A stretch of 64,000 nucleotides of DNA, taken from positions 186,001 through 250,000 of the forward strand of contig NZ_JAFCKF010000007.1 of assembly GCF_018130545.1 (NCBI RefSeq), in the 5' to 3' direction. The notes under the pieces were generated by a model. It saw only the letters and a list, made by a program, of their open reading frames with translations, did not search any database and was not told the origin of the DNA. The DNA is from Bradyrhizobium tropiciagri (GTDB lineage: Bacteria > Pseudomonadota > Alphaproteobacteria > Rhizobiales > Xanthobacteraceae). This document shows, in pieces, positions 27,090-36,246 of this stretch (its first letter is position 1; each line of letters begins with the position of its first letter). Made by a program: the position numbers and the translations under genes.

Positions 27090-27392
27090 TCAGAAGCCGA
27101 GTTCGGATTGACGGGCTTCGGCCGACGGCAAAGGAGACCGTTTGACCGAAATCACCGGAAAGGCGCGCGAACGCAGTTTGTTCAAATCGAGCAATTCCCG
27201 CTCTTCGTCCGGATCGAAGACTTCGTGAATGGCCTGCACCGGACAGGGCGGGACGCAGGCGCCACAATCGATGCAGGTGTCCGGATCGATGTAGCTGCGC
27301 TCATCATCGGCATGAAAAGCCTGGACCGGGCAATGCTCCACGCAATCCGTGAAGAGACATCGACTGCAACTGTCCGTTACGACGTGTGGCAT
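27090..27392 (-). CDS. Seven-iron-type ferredoxin
   Basis: Bacterial ferredoxin of about 100 residues with two cluster motifs: CSRCLFTDCVEHCP, of the 3Fe-4S/4Fe-4S FdI type, and CIDCGACVPPCP. The ATG at 27392 follows GGGGGAG by nine bases and gives MPHVVTDSCSRC, matching FdI proteins. A longer frame to 27467 would be non-family sequence. The C-terminal tail after residue 60 is polar. It lies between the molybdoenzyme and its FprA-type reductase, so it is almost certainly the electron shuttle of this system. Confidence 0.92.
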   Translation of the reverse strand: MPHVVTDSCSRCLFTDCVEHCPVQAFHADDERSYIDPDTCIDCGACVPPCPVQAIHEVFDPDEERELLDLNKLRSRAFPVISVKRSPLPSAEARQSELGF

Positions 27393-27463
27393 AAACTTTA
27401 CTCCCCCAACCTTGTCAGAAGACGATAATTGTCGACCGGTTGCCCGGTCGACAATCTGCAGTC

Positions 27464-29602
27464 TCACGAGATGCTCTCGACCTGGACGCGGTTGTCCGAG
27501 TATACGCCGGCCTGCCCGAGATTGGCGTGACGGGGCGCAGTGGTCGAATTGACAGCGGTGCCGGTTCGATTCAGGCTAGGCCAGTGTCCGACGTTCGTGA
27601 CGATCAACCCGGCCCCGACGTCGTCGGTGAGATCGGCCTTGGCTTCGAACGTGCCGCGATCGTTGAAGACCCGCACGTAGCTGCCTTGGGCGATCGATCG
27701 CCTTGCCGCGTCGGTCGGGTTGATCATGATCCGTTGTTCGCCCTGCCGCTTCATCTGCGGGTTCTCGTTGCCGTATTGCGTATTCAGGAAGGCATGCGGT
27801 TTCGGAGAGACCAGGTTCAACGGGAATTGATCCGACATGCCGTCTCCTTCAATATTGGCTTCATGCGGAGGGATGTAGTTCGGGACCGGGTCGACGTAGC
27901 CTCCCACTTGCATCTCGGTATAGCCGGATCGCCATACGTCCAGCACCATGTTGCCGCCTTCGGCCATGCTCGATTTGAATTCGCACTTGCCTGACGGGGT
28001 CTTGAAGTTGCCCTGCGCATGGGGAGCACGGACGTCCGGCGTGCCGACGTTCAGACGCTTCCAGCCATCCTTCTTCAGGACATCCAGGGTGATGCCTTCG
28101 AGCGCCGGCGAATTCCAATCGTAGGAGAGCGTCAGCCACTCGTCATCCGTGAGGTCCCAATACTCGTCATCAAATCCCATCGTCTTCGCCAGCTTGCGGA
28201 AAAGATCGATATTCGCGACGCATTCGCCGGGCGCAGGAATCGCCGGCTGGTTGAGCATGATGTACAAATGCCCCCAGGTTACCATGATGTCGTACTGTTC
28301 GGCCTGCATGGTGGATGGCAGCAGGATATCGGCGTATTTGGCGGTGTCGGTCAGGAAGAGTTCGCTGCAGACTGTGAAGAGGTCTTCCCGAAGAAGTCCT
28401 CTGACCAATTCGCCGGAATTCGGCGCCTGCGAGACCGGATTGGAGTTGTAGACGAAGACAGATTTGATAGGCGGGTCCAGCTTCGTCTTGCCGGTCAGCG
28501 CCGGCCCGAGATCGAGCTCGTTGATGACGCGCGTTCCCGGCTTGATCCAATCAGGCCTCGAAACGTGCGCGACGCTCATCGGAAATTCGTAGATGGGCAT
28601 CTCGACGGCTCCGCCGCCGACGTGACGCCAAGCGCCGATCAGCGCAGGAAGACACGTGATCGCTCGAACCGCGTCTCCGCCGCCGGGGCAGCGCTCGACG
28701 GCGACGCCCTCCCGGATGGCCGCAGGTGGTGTCGTCGCATATTCGCGGGCGAGAGTGATGATGTCTGCGGCCGGGATTCCCGTGATCTCCGAAACCTTTT
28801 CGACGGGGAATTCAGCTGCCCGGGCCTTCAGCTCTTCGTAGCCGAGCGTATACTTCTCGACATAGTCGTAATCGACGAGGCCTTCCTGGATGATGATGTT
28901 CATCATGCCGAGCGCCAGAGCGGCGTCCGTGCCCGGCTTGATCGCGATGTGCCAGTCGGCCTGCTTTGCCGTCCGGGACTTGAAGGGATCGATGACAACG
29001 ACCTTCGCGCCCTTACTTCTGGCTTCGAGCACGAATGGCCATGCGTGCAGGTTTGTGGAGACCATGTTCATGCCCCACACGATAATGTACTTCGCGTAGG
29101 CGAGGCTCTCGACGTCGAGCCCCCCTGTCGGCCCGACCGTCATGACCCAAGCCGTGGAAGATCCGGATTCGCAATACGTCTTCTCCGCGACGGTCGAACC
29201 CAAGCGGTTGAAGAACGCGTCGCCGGCCGTAAGACCGTTCGCCGTGCCCTGGTTGCCCAGATAGGCATGTGGCATGATCGCCGTGCTTCCGTACTGATCG
29301 ATGATCTCCGTCCACTTGCTCTTGATGGTGGACAGAGCCTCTTCCCAGCTGATGCGCTCATATTGACCTGAGCCTTTCGGTCCCGTCCGCTTCATCGGAT
29401 AGAGAAGGCGGTCCGGGTTGTAATGATGCTTGGCGAAATCCTTGAGCTTCACGCACAGGCCACCGCGCGTCATCGGATGGTCCGGATCGCCCGTCACTTC
29501 GACCAGCTTGTCGTCCTTGACGTGGTAGATGAAGGCGCAGGTATCGGGGCAGTCCTGCGGGCATGCACCGCGGATGGTTTTCGTGTTGGCTTGAACGGAC
29601 AT
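27464..29602 (-). CDS. Molybdopterin (bis-MGD) oxidoreductase, DMSO-reductase family
   Basis: Cytoplasmic molybdoenzyme of 712 residues without a Tat signal. The N-terminal 4Fe-4S site is CPQDCPDTC (Cys14, 18, 22) with Cys50 in RGGLCVKLKDF. Conserved pterin segments include YNPDRLLYPMKR, KYIIVWGMNMVSTNLHAWPF, VVVIDPFKSRTAKQADWHI and VGHWPSLNRTGTAVNS. The molybdenum ligand probably lies in TYCESGSST (142-150), which holds both Cys and Ser, so I cannot decide its type. There is no membrane anchor or quinone-linked subunit; electrons would come through the ferredoxin and FprA-type reductase downstream. The substrate is unknown: an S- or N-oxide, or a hydroxyl or hydration substrate, is possible. 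Confidence 0.92.
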   Translation of the reverse strand: MSVQANTKTIRGACPQDCPDTCAFIYHVKDDKLVEVTGDPDHPMTRGGLCVKLKDFAKHHYNPDRLLYPMKRTGPKGSGQYERISWEEALSTIKSKWTEIIDQYGSTAIMPHAYLGNQGTANGLTAGDAFFNRLGSTVAEKTYCESGSSTAWVMTVGPTGGLDVESLAYAKYIIVWGMNMVSTNLHAWPFVLEARSKGAKVVVIDPFKSRTAKQADWHIAIKPGTDAALALGMMNIIIQEGLVDYDYVEKYTLGYEELKARAAEFPVEKVSEITGIPAADIITLAREYATTPPAAIREGVAVERCPGGGDAVRAITCLPALIGAWRHVGGGAVEMPIYEFPMSVAHVSRPDWIKPGTRVINELDLGPALTGKTKLDPPIKSVFVYNSNPVSQAPNSGELVRGLLREDLFTVCSELFLTDTAKYADILLPSTMQAEQYDIMVTWGHLYIMLNQPAIPAPGECVANIDLFRKLAKTMGFDDEYWDLTDDEWLTLSYDWNSPALEGITLDVLKKDGWKRLNVGTPDVRAPHAQGNFKTPSGKCEFKSSMAEGGNMVLDVWRSGYTEMQVGGYVDPVPNYIPPHEANIEGDGMSDQFPLNLVSPKPHAFLNTQYGNENPQMKRQGEQRIMINPTDAARRSIAQGSYVRVFNDRGTFEAKADLTDDVGAGLIVTNVGHWPSLNRTGTAVNSTTAPRHANLGQAGVYSDNRVQVESIS

Positions 29603-29855
29603 GGCGACACTCCTATCGGCAAGAGTCAGGCCCGGACTTCATCGAGTTGAGGGGACGTATTCCCCATCGTCCGCGCGATGGAGCCGCCACATTCAACAGC
29701 GAGAAATGCGAAATGTAGGGCCAGCCAATGACATGGACGTAGCGCCAGTGATATTTTCACGGATCGCGTTTTTTGGTGCCGAATGGAGCGGCTTTCGGTG
29801 CCCGTTGATGCGGCAAATTGCTATAAAAGATAGCTCGCCCTGCCGCGGTGCGCGG
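29603..29855 (-). promoter_or_regulatory. Promoter region of the molybdoenzyme operon
   Basis: A 253-base gap between the MocR gene and the molybdoenzyme gene, both leftward. It should contain the operon promoter and MocR binding sites, but I see no clear direct or inverted repeat. There is no obvious terminator after the MocR gene. Confidence 0.4.
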
Positions 29856-31334
29856 TCAGCGCGTGCCGGACAGGGCGCCCGCGATGCGGGTGAAGCCATC
29901 GTCGATCTGAGTCGGCGTCAGGTGGACGTAACCCAACAGAACCTTCCGCTCGTGATCGGGAAGCATTCCTTCGTGCAGCACCGCTGCCGATCGCAACCCG
30001 TGAACACCTACTCCGACGCCTCTTGCGATCGCCTGGAGCTCTGCGGCGGGAGGCAACGGATCCGGTAGGCTCCAAAGCATGTGGGTGCCGGCGGCGTCGC
30101 CCGTCAGCCTTGCCTCACCGAAATGCCTCTCGATGGAAGATCTCACTTCGTCGCGGCGGTCGCGATATGTGTTCCGGAGGCGCTTCAGGTGGCTCGTCAA
30201 GCTCCCGTTCTTCATGAACTGCGCGAGCGTCGCCTGTTCGAGCCATGGGGAGCCGTTGTCGATCAGCGCCTTCAGGGTTCTCGTCACATTCAAAAGATCA
30301 CGTGGAACGATCATATAGCCGAGGCGCAATCCCGGACCGATTGAACGGGAGAACGAATTGAGGTAGATAACGCAACCATTACGGTCGAGCGATTGCAAAG
30401 AGGGGAGCAGGGTTCCCTCGTAGCGAAAATCGGAATCGTAATCGACCTCCAGGATGTAAGCGCCGGTCTTGGCGGCCCATCGCAAAAGCGCCAGTCGTCT
30501 TTCGAGCGACATGGTGCCGCCCGTCGGAAACTGATGCGACGGCGTCACGTAGACGAGCTTCACCCGATGGTCGGGCAGTCGCTCCACGTCGATCCCATTA
30601 TCGTCGACAGGCACAGGAATGACTCTGCCGCCGTATGTCTCGAAGAGGAAGGCTGCGCCGCGATAGCACGGAGCTTCCATCACCACCGGCGTGTTGACGC
30701 CCACCATCAGGTGCGCCGCGAGGTTTATGCCCTGCTGGAATCCGCCCACAATGACGACGTTATCGGCCGTGACGGACATGCCGCGCGATGGACCGAGGTA
30801 GTTCGCGATGAGATCCCGCAATTCGAGAATTCCAGCGGGATCATTGTACTGGCTGATGCGTTCCGATGCGCCGCCCAAACACTCGAGGAGAAGCCGTCGC
30901 CACGTCTTGTCCGGAAAGGAGTGCGGGTCGGAGCGCCCGAAGCGGAAGTCGGTGCGAATTTGGACATCGGGGGGCGCATAAAGTCCCGGCAGGCCTCGGG
31001 CGCCATACGGAAGCGGCAAGTTGATCGAGGACATCATGTCCGATTTTTCGATAATCTTCCTTGCACCCGTGGACATGGCGTCCTCGGGCACCGAGCCGCG
31101 AACGAACGTGCCCCTCTGCGGCGCCGTGTGGATGTATCCATCGGCGATCAGCTTTTCGTACGCTTCGGTGACGGTATTCCGGGACACCCCCAGTTGCTTG
31201 CTCAGGTCCCGCGAGCTCGGAAGGATGCCGCCGGATTTCAGACGACCAGCACGGATGTGATCGACGAGCTGCTCGTAGATCTGCATCTGCAGGCTGGTCT
31301 TGCTATTAGAATCTAGATGAATGGCGATATGCAT
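29856..31334 (-). CDS. MocR-family transcription regulator lacking the PLP lysine
   Basis: A GntR-type winged helix (QIYEQLVDHIRAGRLKSGGI, SRDLSKQLGVSRNTVTEAYE) fused to an aminotransferase-like domain, about 492 residues from ATG 31334. Fold I signatures are intact: YVTPSHQFPTGGTMS and LEVDYDSDFRYEG. The segment that normally holds the Schiff-base lysine (SKxLxPGLRLGY) reads FSRSIGPGLRLGY, with codon CGT (30345-30347) giving Arg. It therefore cannot form the usual internal aldimine. It lies 254 bases upstream of the molybdoenzyme operon on the same strand and is its likely regulator. It may sense a different ligand or bind PLP non-covalently. Confidence 0.88.
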   Translation of the reverse strand: MHIAIHLDSNSKTSLQMQIYEQLVDHIRAGRLKSGGILPSSRDLSKQLGVSRNTVTEAYEKLIADGYIHTAPQRGTFVRGSVPEDAMSTGARKIIEKSDMMSSINLPLPYGARGLPGLYAPPDVQIRTDFRFGRSDPHSFPDKTWRRLLLECLGGASERISQYNDPAGILELRDLIANYLGPSRGMSVTADNVVIVGGFQQGINLAAHLMVGVNTPVVMEAPCYRGAAFLFETYGGRVIPVPVDDNGIDVERLPDHRVKLVYVTPSHQFPTGGTMSLERRLALLRWAAKTGAYILEVDYDSDFRYEGTLLPSLQSLDRNGCVIYLNSFSRSIGPGLRLGYMIVPRDLLNVTRTLKALIDNGSPWLEQATLAQFMKNGSLTSHLKRLRNTYRDRRDEVRSSIERHFGEARLTGDAAGTHMLWSLPDPLPPAAELQAIARGVGVGVHGLRSAAVLHEGMLPDHERKVLLGYVHLTPTQIDDGFTRIAGALSGTR

Positions 31335-31586
31335 CTCAAATCTTGACTGGCTCTGTTCCGATTTCTCGGGTTCTCCGACCGTCGGTTGATGACAGGCTTC
31401 TGCCGGGATCTTCGAAGGAGAAGACTGGTTCGTCGCGTGATCCGGCCCGATGCCCGGCAACACTGCCGCAAGATAGCCGAGCTAGGACTGAAAGGCATGC
31501 CTGCCCCGGCCGGCCGCTGAGCGAAGGTGCCAGTGGCCGGCCGGCTCCAATGAGCCGAAGTCAAGCTTGTGGTACCTAGACGACGG
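31335..31586. other. Intergenic region with a GC-rich inverted repeat
   Basis: No gene recognised. Arms CCGGCCGGCC (31506-31515) and GGCCGGCCGG (31535-31544) could form a hairpin. The MocR promoter probably lies at the left of this stretch. Confidence 0.3.
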
Positions 31587-32143
31587 CTAGGCAGCCTTCG
31601 CTTTCGCCACATGCGTCGCTATCGCATCCATCAATTCCGGCGACAGGCTGTCGTAGGGGGTCAGCTCAGTTCTGCGAGGCGCTGTCGGATGGCCCCATTT
31701 CCTCGGGCTCGGCTCCGGATTCGATCACCGACGACACGAGGGCCGCGAACCCGGGAGTCGCTGCGCCATCCTCCTGAAATAGTTCGGGGTGGATCAAATC
31801 AAGCCCATGGAATGGATGCGCCTTATTCTCAATCCGTCAAGACATGTGCGTGCCGCAAGTTCCGCATGCGTGGCGTTGGATGGCCTTTGAGGCATCAACC
31901 ACGTGAAGCTTCTCGCCCTTTTCCAGAACACTCACGTTCTCGCCGGGAACCACCGCGACTACCGAAACGATCGCACTAGCGGGCTTCCAGCATTGGGTAC
32001 AGCCGCAAGCGCGGTTGTGCGCCACTTCGCCTTTGATGCCGATCTTGACCGGCTTTTTCGTTCACTTGCAGACGAGCGTTCCGCAGGAGAACGCGCCTGA
32101 ACCCTTCGCCGCTATCGATCGCTGGATGGAGACGAACGGCCAT
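31587..32143 (-). pseudogene. gfa: Decayed gfa (S-(hydroxymethyl)glutathione synthase family)
   Basis: Reading across frames recovers a whole Gfa protein: RLHPAIDSGEG, then GAFSCGTLVCK, a TGA stop (32062-32064) where a Cys codon is expected, [71 protein letters not shown], and the end SPELMDAIATHVAKAKAA. At least three frame breaks and one nonsense change are needed. Intact members are about 190 residues and bind zinc and glutathione-formaldehyde adducts. It lies directly downstream of the intact formaldehyde dehydrogenase, as in functional gfa-adhC operons. Confidence 0.85.
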
Positions 32144-32184
32144 TTGCCTGGCATCCTTCTTTTGAATTCAACGTGCCGCTCTGC

Positions 32185-33294
32185 TTAGAACACGACCACC
32201 GAGCGGATAGACTTGCCCTCGTGCATCAGGTCGAAACCTTTGTTGATTTCCTCGAACGTCAGCACATGGGTGATCATCGGGTCGATCTGGATCTTGCCGT
32301 CCATGTACCAATCGACGATCTTCGGCACGTCCGTTCGGCCGCGCGCGCCGCCGAACGCCGAGCCCTGCCAGACCCGCCCCGTGACAAGCTGGAACGGCCT
32401 GGTAGAGATCTCCTTGCCAGCTTCCGCCACACCTATCACAACCGAAACGCCCCAACCGCGATGGCAGGCTTCCAGGGCTTGCCGCATCACGGTGGTATTG
32501 CCGGTACAGTCGAAGGTGTAGTCGGCTCCACCATCGGTCAGACCGACCAAGAGCTGCACGATGTCGCCGCCGATCTTCTTCGGGTTGACGAAATGAGTCA
32601 TGCCGAAGCGGCGGCCCCACTCCTCCTTGGAGTCGTTAACATCGACGCCGACGATCTTGTCGGCACCGACCATTCGCGCGCCTTGAATTACGTTCAACCC
32701 GATGCCGCCGAGCCCGAACACCACGACGTTGGAGCCCGGCGTGACCTTCGCTGTGTTGACGACGGCGCCGACGCCGGTGGTGACGCCGCAGCCGATGTAG
32801 CAGCTCTTGTCGAACGGGGCGTCCTCGCGGATCTTCGCGACTGCGATCTCCGGGAGTACCGTGAAATTCGAGAAGGTCGAGCAGCCCATATAGTGGAAGA
32901 TTGGTTGGCCCTTGTAGCTGAAGCGCGAAGTGCCGTCGGGCATCAGGCCTTTGCCCTGGGTCGAGCGGATCGCAGTGCAGAGATTGGTCTTCCGGCTCAG
33001 GCAGCTTTTGCATTGCCGGCATTCTGGCGTGTAGAGCGGGATCACGTGGTCGCCCGGCTTCACAGACAGGACGCCCGGCCCCACCTCCCGCACGATGCCG
33101 GCGCCCTCGTGGCCGAGCACCAACGGGAAAATGCCCTCACTGTCGAAACCATCGAGCGTGTAGGCGTCGGTGTGGCAGATTCCGGTAGCCTTGATCTCGA
33201 CCAGAACCTCGCCGGCCTTCGGGCCCTCGAGGTCGATCTCCATGATTTCGAGTGGCTTTCTAGCCTCAAGCGCAACAGCAGCCCGCGTCTTCAT
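32185..33294 (-). CDS. S-(hydroxymethyl)glutathione dehydrogenase / class III alcohol dehydrogenase
   Basis: Zinc- and NAD-dependent enzyme of about 369 residues (frmA/adhC/flhA type) that oxidises the glutathione adduct of formaldehyde. It begins at ATG 33294, after GGAGA, with [20 protein letters not shown]. Catalytic zinc residues appear in [15 protein letters not shown] and [17 protein letters not shown]. Structural zinc cysteines are in [15 protein letters not shown]. The NAD site is [19 protein letters not shown], and [20 protein letters not shown] is a class III feature. It would handle formaldehyde from demethylation or C1 growth. Divergent from a LysR gene that may control it. Confidence 0.95.
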   Translation of the reverse strand: MKTRAAVALEARKPLEIMEIDLEGPKAGEVLVEIKATGICHTDAYTLDGFDSEGIFPLVLGHEGAGIVREVGPGVLSVKPGDHVIPLYTPECRQCKSCLSRKTNLCTAIRSTQGKGLMPDGTSRFSYKGQPIFHYMGCSTFSNFTVLPEIAVAKIREDAPFDKSCYIGCGVTTGVGAVVNTAKVTPGSNVVVFGLGGIGLNVIQGARMVGADKIVGVDVNDSKEEWGRRFGMTHFVNPKKIGGDIVQLLVGLTDGGADYTFDCTGNTTVMRQALEACHRGWGVSVVIGVAEAGKEISTRPFQLVTGRVWQGSAFGGARGRTDVPKIVDWYMDGKIQIDPMITHVLTFEEINKGFDLMHEGKSIRSVVVF

Positions 33295-33398
33295 CCATTT
33301 GGTCTCCATTCACGCAGAGAAACTACTGGCTTGACGACATGGTGATAATCCCGCCTCTGTTGAAAACAGTTTTGCCTATTCGCAAAGATGGGGACCGG

Positions 33399-34286
33399 AT
33401 GCAGCAATGGGAAGGCCTTGAAACCTTGGTCGCGGTGGCCGAAGCTGGCAATTTTACGCGCGCCGCAAGCCGCTTGGGGATCTCGATTTCCCAAGTCAGC
33501 CGCGAGATCAATCGGCTCGAGGAACGGCTCGGAACGCAGTTGGTGACGCGCAATACCAGACGGGTCGCGCTGACGGAGAACGGTCGTCTTTTCGAGCGGC
33601 GTTGCCGCCAGCTCATCGACGACCGCGAAGCTGCCTTCGATTCCATCAGGTCCGGCAAGAATGCGATCAAGGGCCTAATCCGCTTGACCTGTGCCGTCGC
33701 CTACGGCGAGCGGACGATCACGCCGCTTATCGGACGGTTCGTCGCGGCCCATCCGGAGATCCGTGTCGAGATCGAGCTTACGAACCGCGTACTCGACCTT
33801 GTCGCCGAAGGTATGGACATCGGCGTCAGGATCGGAGCCATAACCGACAACCGGCTCGACCGCGTCGAGCTCGGCTCGAGATCGCTCCACCTAAGCGCAG
33901 CGCCCAGCTACCTTGAACGTTGCGGCATTCCTGCGAACTCATCCGATCTCAGAGAGCATGCGTGCCTGCTCGGTGCGACCCCCTACTGGCAATTCAAGAC
34001 GGCCGGTAAGGATAATCAGATGACCCCGGCGGGACGGTGGCGTTGCAACAGCGGATTCGCCGTACTCGATGCGGCGGTCCAGGGATTAGGGATCTGCCAA
34101 CTTCCGGATTTCTACGTACAGGACCACTTGCGCGACGGAACGCTCATCGAACTGCTGGCCGACGAACGACCGTCCGACCAGTCGATCTGGGCGGTCTTTC
34201 CGAAGCGCTCGCCAATGCCATCCAGGACCACCGCGCTGATCGAGTTTCTTCGGGCAAATGTTCCTAACTCGTTGAAGATTTCATAG
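33399..34286 (+). CDS. LysR-family transcription regulator
   Basis: A 295-residue LysR regulator. The ATG at 33399 follows GGGGA and gives MQQWEGLETLVAVAEAGNF; an earlier ATG at 33339 would add a non-family leader. The helix-turn-helix is TRAASRLGISISQVSREINR, followed by the linker RRVALTENGRLF. The C-terminal effector domain contains PLIGRFVAAHPEIRVEIEL and DIGVRIGAITDNRLDRVEL, like the CrgA/DmlR group. It is divergent from the formaldehyde dehydrogenase across about 100 bases, so it may regulate that gene and itself. The effector is unknown. Confidence 0.92.
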   Translation: MQQWEGLETLVAVAEAGNFTRAASRLGISISQVSREINRLEERLGTQLVTRNTRRVALTENGRLFERRCRQLIDDREAAFDSIRSGKNAIKGLIRLTCAVAYGERTITPLIGRFVAAHPEIRVEIELTNRVLDLVAEGMDIGVRIGAITDNRLDRVELGSRSLHLSAAPSYLERCGIPANSSDLREHACLLGATPYWQFKTAGKDNQMTPAGRWRCNSGFAVLDAAVQGLGICQLPDFYVQDHLRDGTLIELLADERPSDQSIWAVFPKRSPMPSRTTALIEFLRANVPNSLKIS

Positions 34287-34416
34287 AGAGAGGCTTCGAG
34301 TATCTCGCCGCGTCGAGAGGGGTAGTCGTCGTGTTGACAGCAAACGACCGGGCGCGGATCCAAGCAAGTTGCTCCGCTATTTTGCGTGGGCGACTCATTC
34401 AGCTGACCCAAAAGCC

Positions 34417-35433
34417 CTACCAGGGCAAACTCCGCGGCATACTTGCGGCGCCGTATTCTTGCTTCCACTCTTCAAATAGGGGGCGCAGCTCATCTGGCAG
34501 TTCTTCCTCAAAGGCGTCATCCATCTTGAACTGTGGCATCCAATCCCTGATCACCGTCAACAGGGCCTCACCTTGTTTGGCATCTTTCGGTCGCTTGAGG
34601 GAGTTGCGCTTCTCCTGACGCGACATCCAGAGTTTCTGAAGCGCAAACCACCGGGGATCTGGTGCCACGATCCTCGCCGGGCTTCCATCTCGTCCAACCA
34701 CGACATGGCTGACGAACCTTCCGCGCAGCAGCCATTCCTGTTCGTCAAGCGGGACAGGCTTCGGCTGGTCCCTCTTGCCCATGGTGCCGACCTTTGAGGG
34801 AGCCACCAGCAATTCTACTTCATAAGCCTTCGAATTTCGCGCCTGAAACGGCCGTTCGGTGTTGACGGTATAAGTCCGGTCGACGGACTTCAGCATCGCC
34901 CATACGGGATTGTCTCGCTCTTCCTGTTCGTTTGCCATCCACGCGAGATCGAAGTCGTTGGTTTCCGATGGTGCATTCACGATGCGCCCCCCAGCCTCGA
35001 CAAAGTAGGCCGGAACAGCGTTCGTGCCGACGACCAACAGGTGCGTCCCCAGCAGCGCACGCCGGTCGGCTTCCCGCAGAATTTCCGCCGCCTCGGATGG
35101 GATCAACGGCAGCCGTAGCGCGCGATACAATCGGCACGTATCGACGAGCCGCGCTCGGGTTTCGTCTCGACGGCGGCTTAGCTCCGTCTTCCGGGAATGG
35201 TAAGCGTCGAACTTCGTTTCATTCTCGGTCGACCGCGGTCCTAGGCTCTTCGCGTTTCCGGTTCGGTCTAGCACCTGGTACAGATAATCCTTTTCGGAGA
35301 CAGTCTTCCATTTCAAATTGTAGGGCAGAGTTGCGATGGCCCGCTCGGCCTCGATCCACACCTCGTATTGCTGTTCGAGGTTAACGAGCACCCGAATTTT
35401 CTCGTCCGTGAATTGGATGAGTTCCGCAGTCAT
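34417..35433 (-). CDS. GSU2403-type nucleotidyltransferase-fold protein
   Basis: A protein of about 338 residues in the GSU2403/NTP_transf_8 group. The fold core is LLGTHLLVVGTNAVPAYFVE followed by ETNDFDLAW, where the paired Asp residues match a nucleotidyltransferase metal site. The first 100 residues are charged and helical; a basic C-terminal part contains MSRQEKRNSLKRPKDAKQ. I start it at ATG 35433 (MTAELIQFTD); a TTG at 35451 is possible. It stands alone with a perfect inverted repeat just upstream. Relatives of this fold include AbiEii/MenT-like toxins and defence-associated enzymes, but no antitoxin partner is adjacent, so a defence role is only a suggestion. Confidence 0.75.
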   Translation of the reverse strand: MTAELIQFTDEKIRVLVNLEQQYEVWIEAERAIATLPYNLKWKTVSEKDYLYQVLDRTGNAKSLGPRSTENETKFDAYHSRKTELSRRRDETRARLVDTCRLYRALRLPLIPSEAAEILREADRRALLGTHLLVVGTNAVPAYFVEAGGRIVNAPSETNDFDLAWMANEQEERDNPVWAMLKSVDRTYTVNTERPFQARNSKAYEVELLVAPSKVGTMGKRDQPKPVPLDEQEWLLRGRFVSHVVVGRDGSPARIVAPDPRWFALQKLWMSRQEKRNSLKRPKDAKQGEALLTVIRDWMPQFKMDDAFEEELPDELRPLFEEWKQEYGAASMPRSLPW

Positions 35434-35439
35434 AACGGC

Positions 35440-35480
35440 ATTATCCCGCAATTCTAGAAAGGTGTAATATGCGGGATAAT
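35440..35480. promoter_or_regulatory. Perfect 11-base inverted repeat upstream of the nucleotidyltransferase
   Basis: Arms ATTATCCCGCA (35440-35450) and TGCGGGATAAT (35470-35480) are separated by 19 bases, seven bases before the start codon. The spacing would suit a dimeric repressor or an mRNA hairpin covering the ribosome site. AT-rich sequence (35481-35505) on the far side could be the promoter. Confidence 0.7.
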
Positions 35481-35505
35481 ATACGATATTTCAATATATT
35501 AAGCA

Positions 35506-35840
35506 GTCGATCGCGATGAAAAGAGGATGCCCACGCATACTAAGCCGGTTGAAAGTCCTCGATCCGGAAGGGTCCGATAGCTCGTCGCGGCCTCGACGTG
35601 CGGGCAAAGATTAAGGACCTCCTCCGGTCTTCGATGAAGGGTGGCGCGACGGCCTGCGGAAGAATCTCGCGTTGTCCGGGAGGAGGTCCACCGGGCCATC
35701 AAAGCGGCGAAGCTTGGCGTTCGCCGCCCGCATCCGAGGCTCGCCTCGGACCCCGGAGGCCGCCTTGCTGGCGGCATTGCGGTGCGACGGCCTGGTCGGC
35801 GCCGGCGACCCGGGCTCATCGCCCGGCCCATCGGCAGCGA
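35506..35840. other. GC-rich stretch without a recognised gene
   Basis: Open frames exist in several phases but none has family features. It may be more of the amidase remnant beyond recognition. Confidence 0.3.
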
Positions 35841-36246
35841 TCAGCCCAAGCGCGACAGTTCGGTAACTCGTCCGAAACCCGGTTTAAGACCGAACAAGTT
35901 GGTGCAGCTCGCGGGAATGCGGATCGATCCTGCGCCATCACTGCCAAGGGCGATGGGACCAAAGCCAAGCGAAAGCGCAGCTGCCGCCCAGAAGAACCTC
36001 CTGGTCTCTTTGAGAGATCGTAAGGATTAGCGGTTACGCCGTGAACCGCGCTCTCTGTCACGACCTTGCAGCCTCCTTTGGGTGTCGCAGTCTTTGCCAA
36101 AAAGACGACGCCGCTTCTCGCATACGCGCTACGCAAGGCGTGTCCTCTGCGACTGGTTCGCTTCCGAAGAGAAACGAACCTCGTCGCCTAGGCATACCGG
36201 CGACGGCAGAAAGATCCTTGATCGTCACGGGTAGACCCGAACACAT
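35841..36246 (-). pseudogene. Amidase-signature gene fragment
   Basis: Pieces of an amidase-signature enzyme are readable in shifting frames on the minus strand: [57 protein letters not shown] (the signature region), then [20 protein letters not shown] and [17 protein letters not shown], ending at a stop (35841-35843). The catalytic Ser-Ser-Lys region is interrupted by frameshifts near 36000 and 36090. Both the N-terminal 60-70 residues and the C-terminal half of the enzyme are missing. It abuts an integrase fragment on the other strand. Confidence 0.8.

Noticed and set aside
26097-27428. Long plus-strand open frame opposite the ferredoxin reductase and ferredoxin genes
   Set aside because: It mirrors FprA and ferredoxin, which carry clear cofactor motifs on the other strand. 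Its own translation is charged and motif-free, as expected from GC-rich antisense.
28019-29371. 450-residue plus-strand open frame opposite the molybdoenzyme
   Set aside because: The minus strand encodes an unmistakable bis-MGD enzyme over the same bases. The antisense frame has no recognisable domain.
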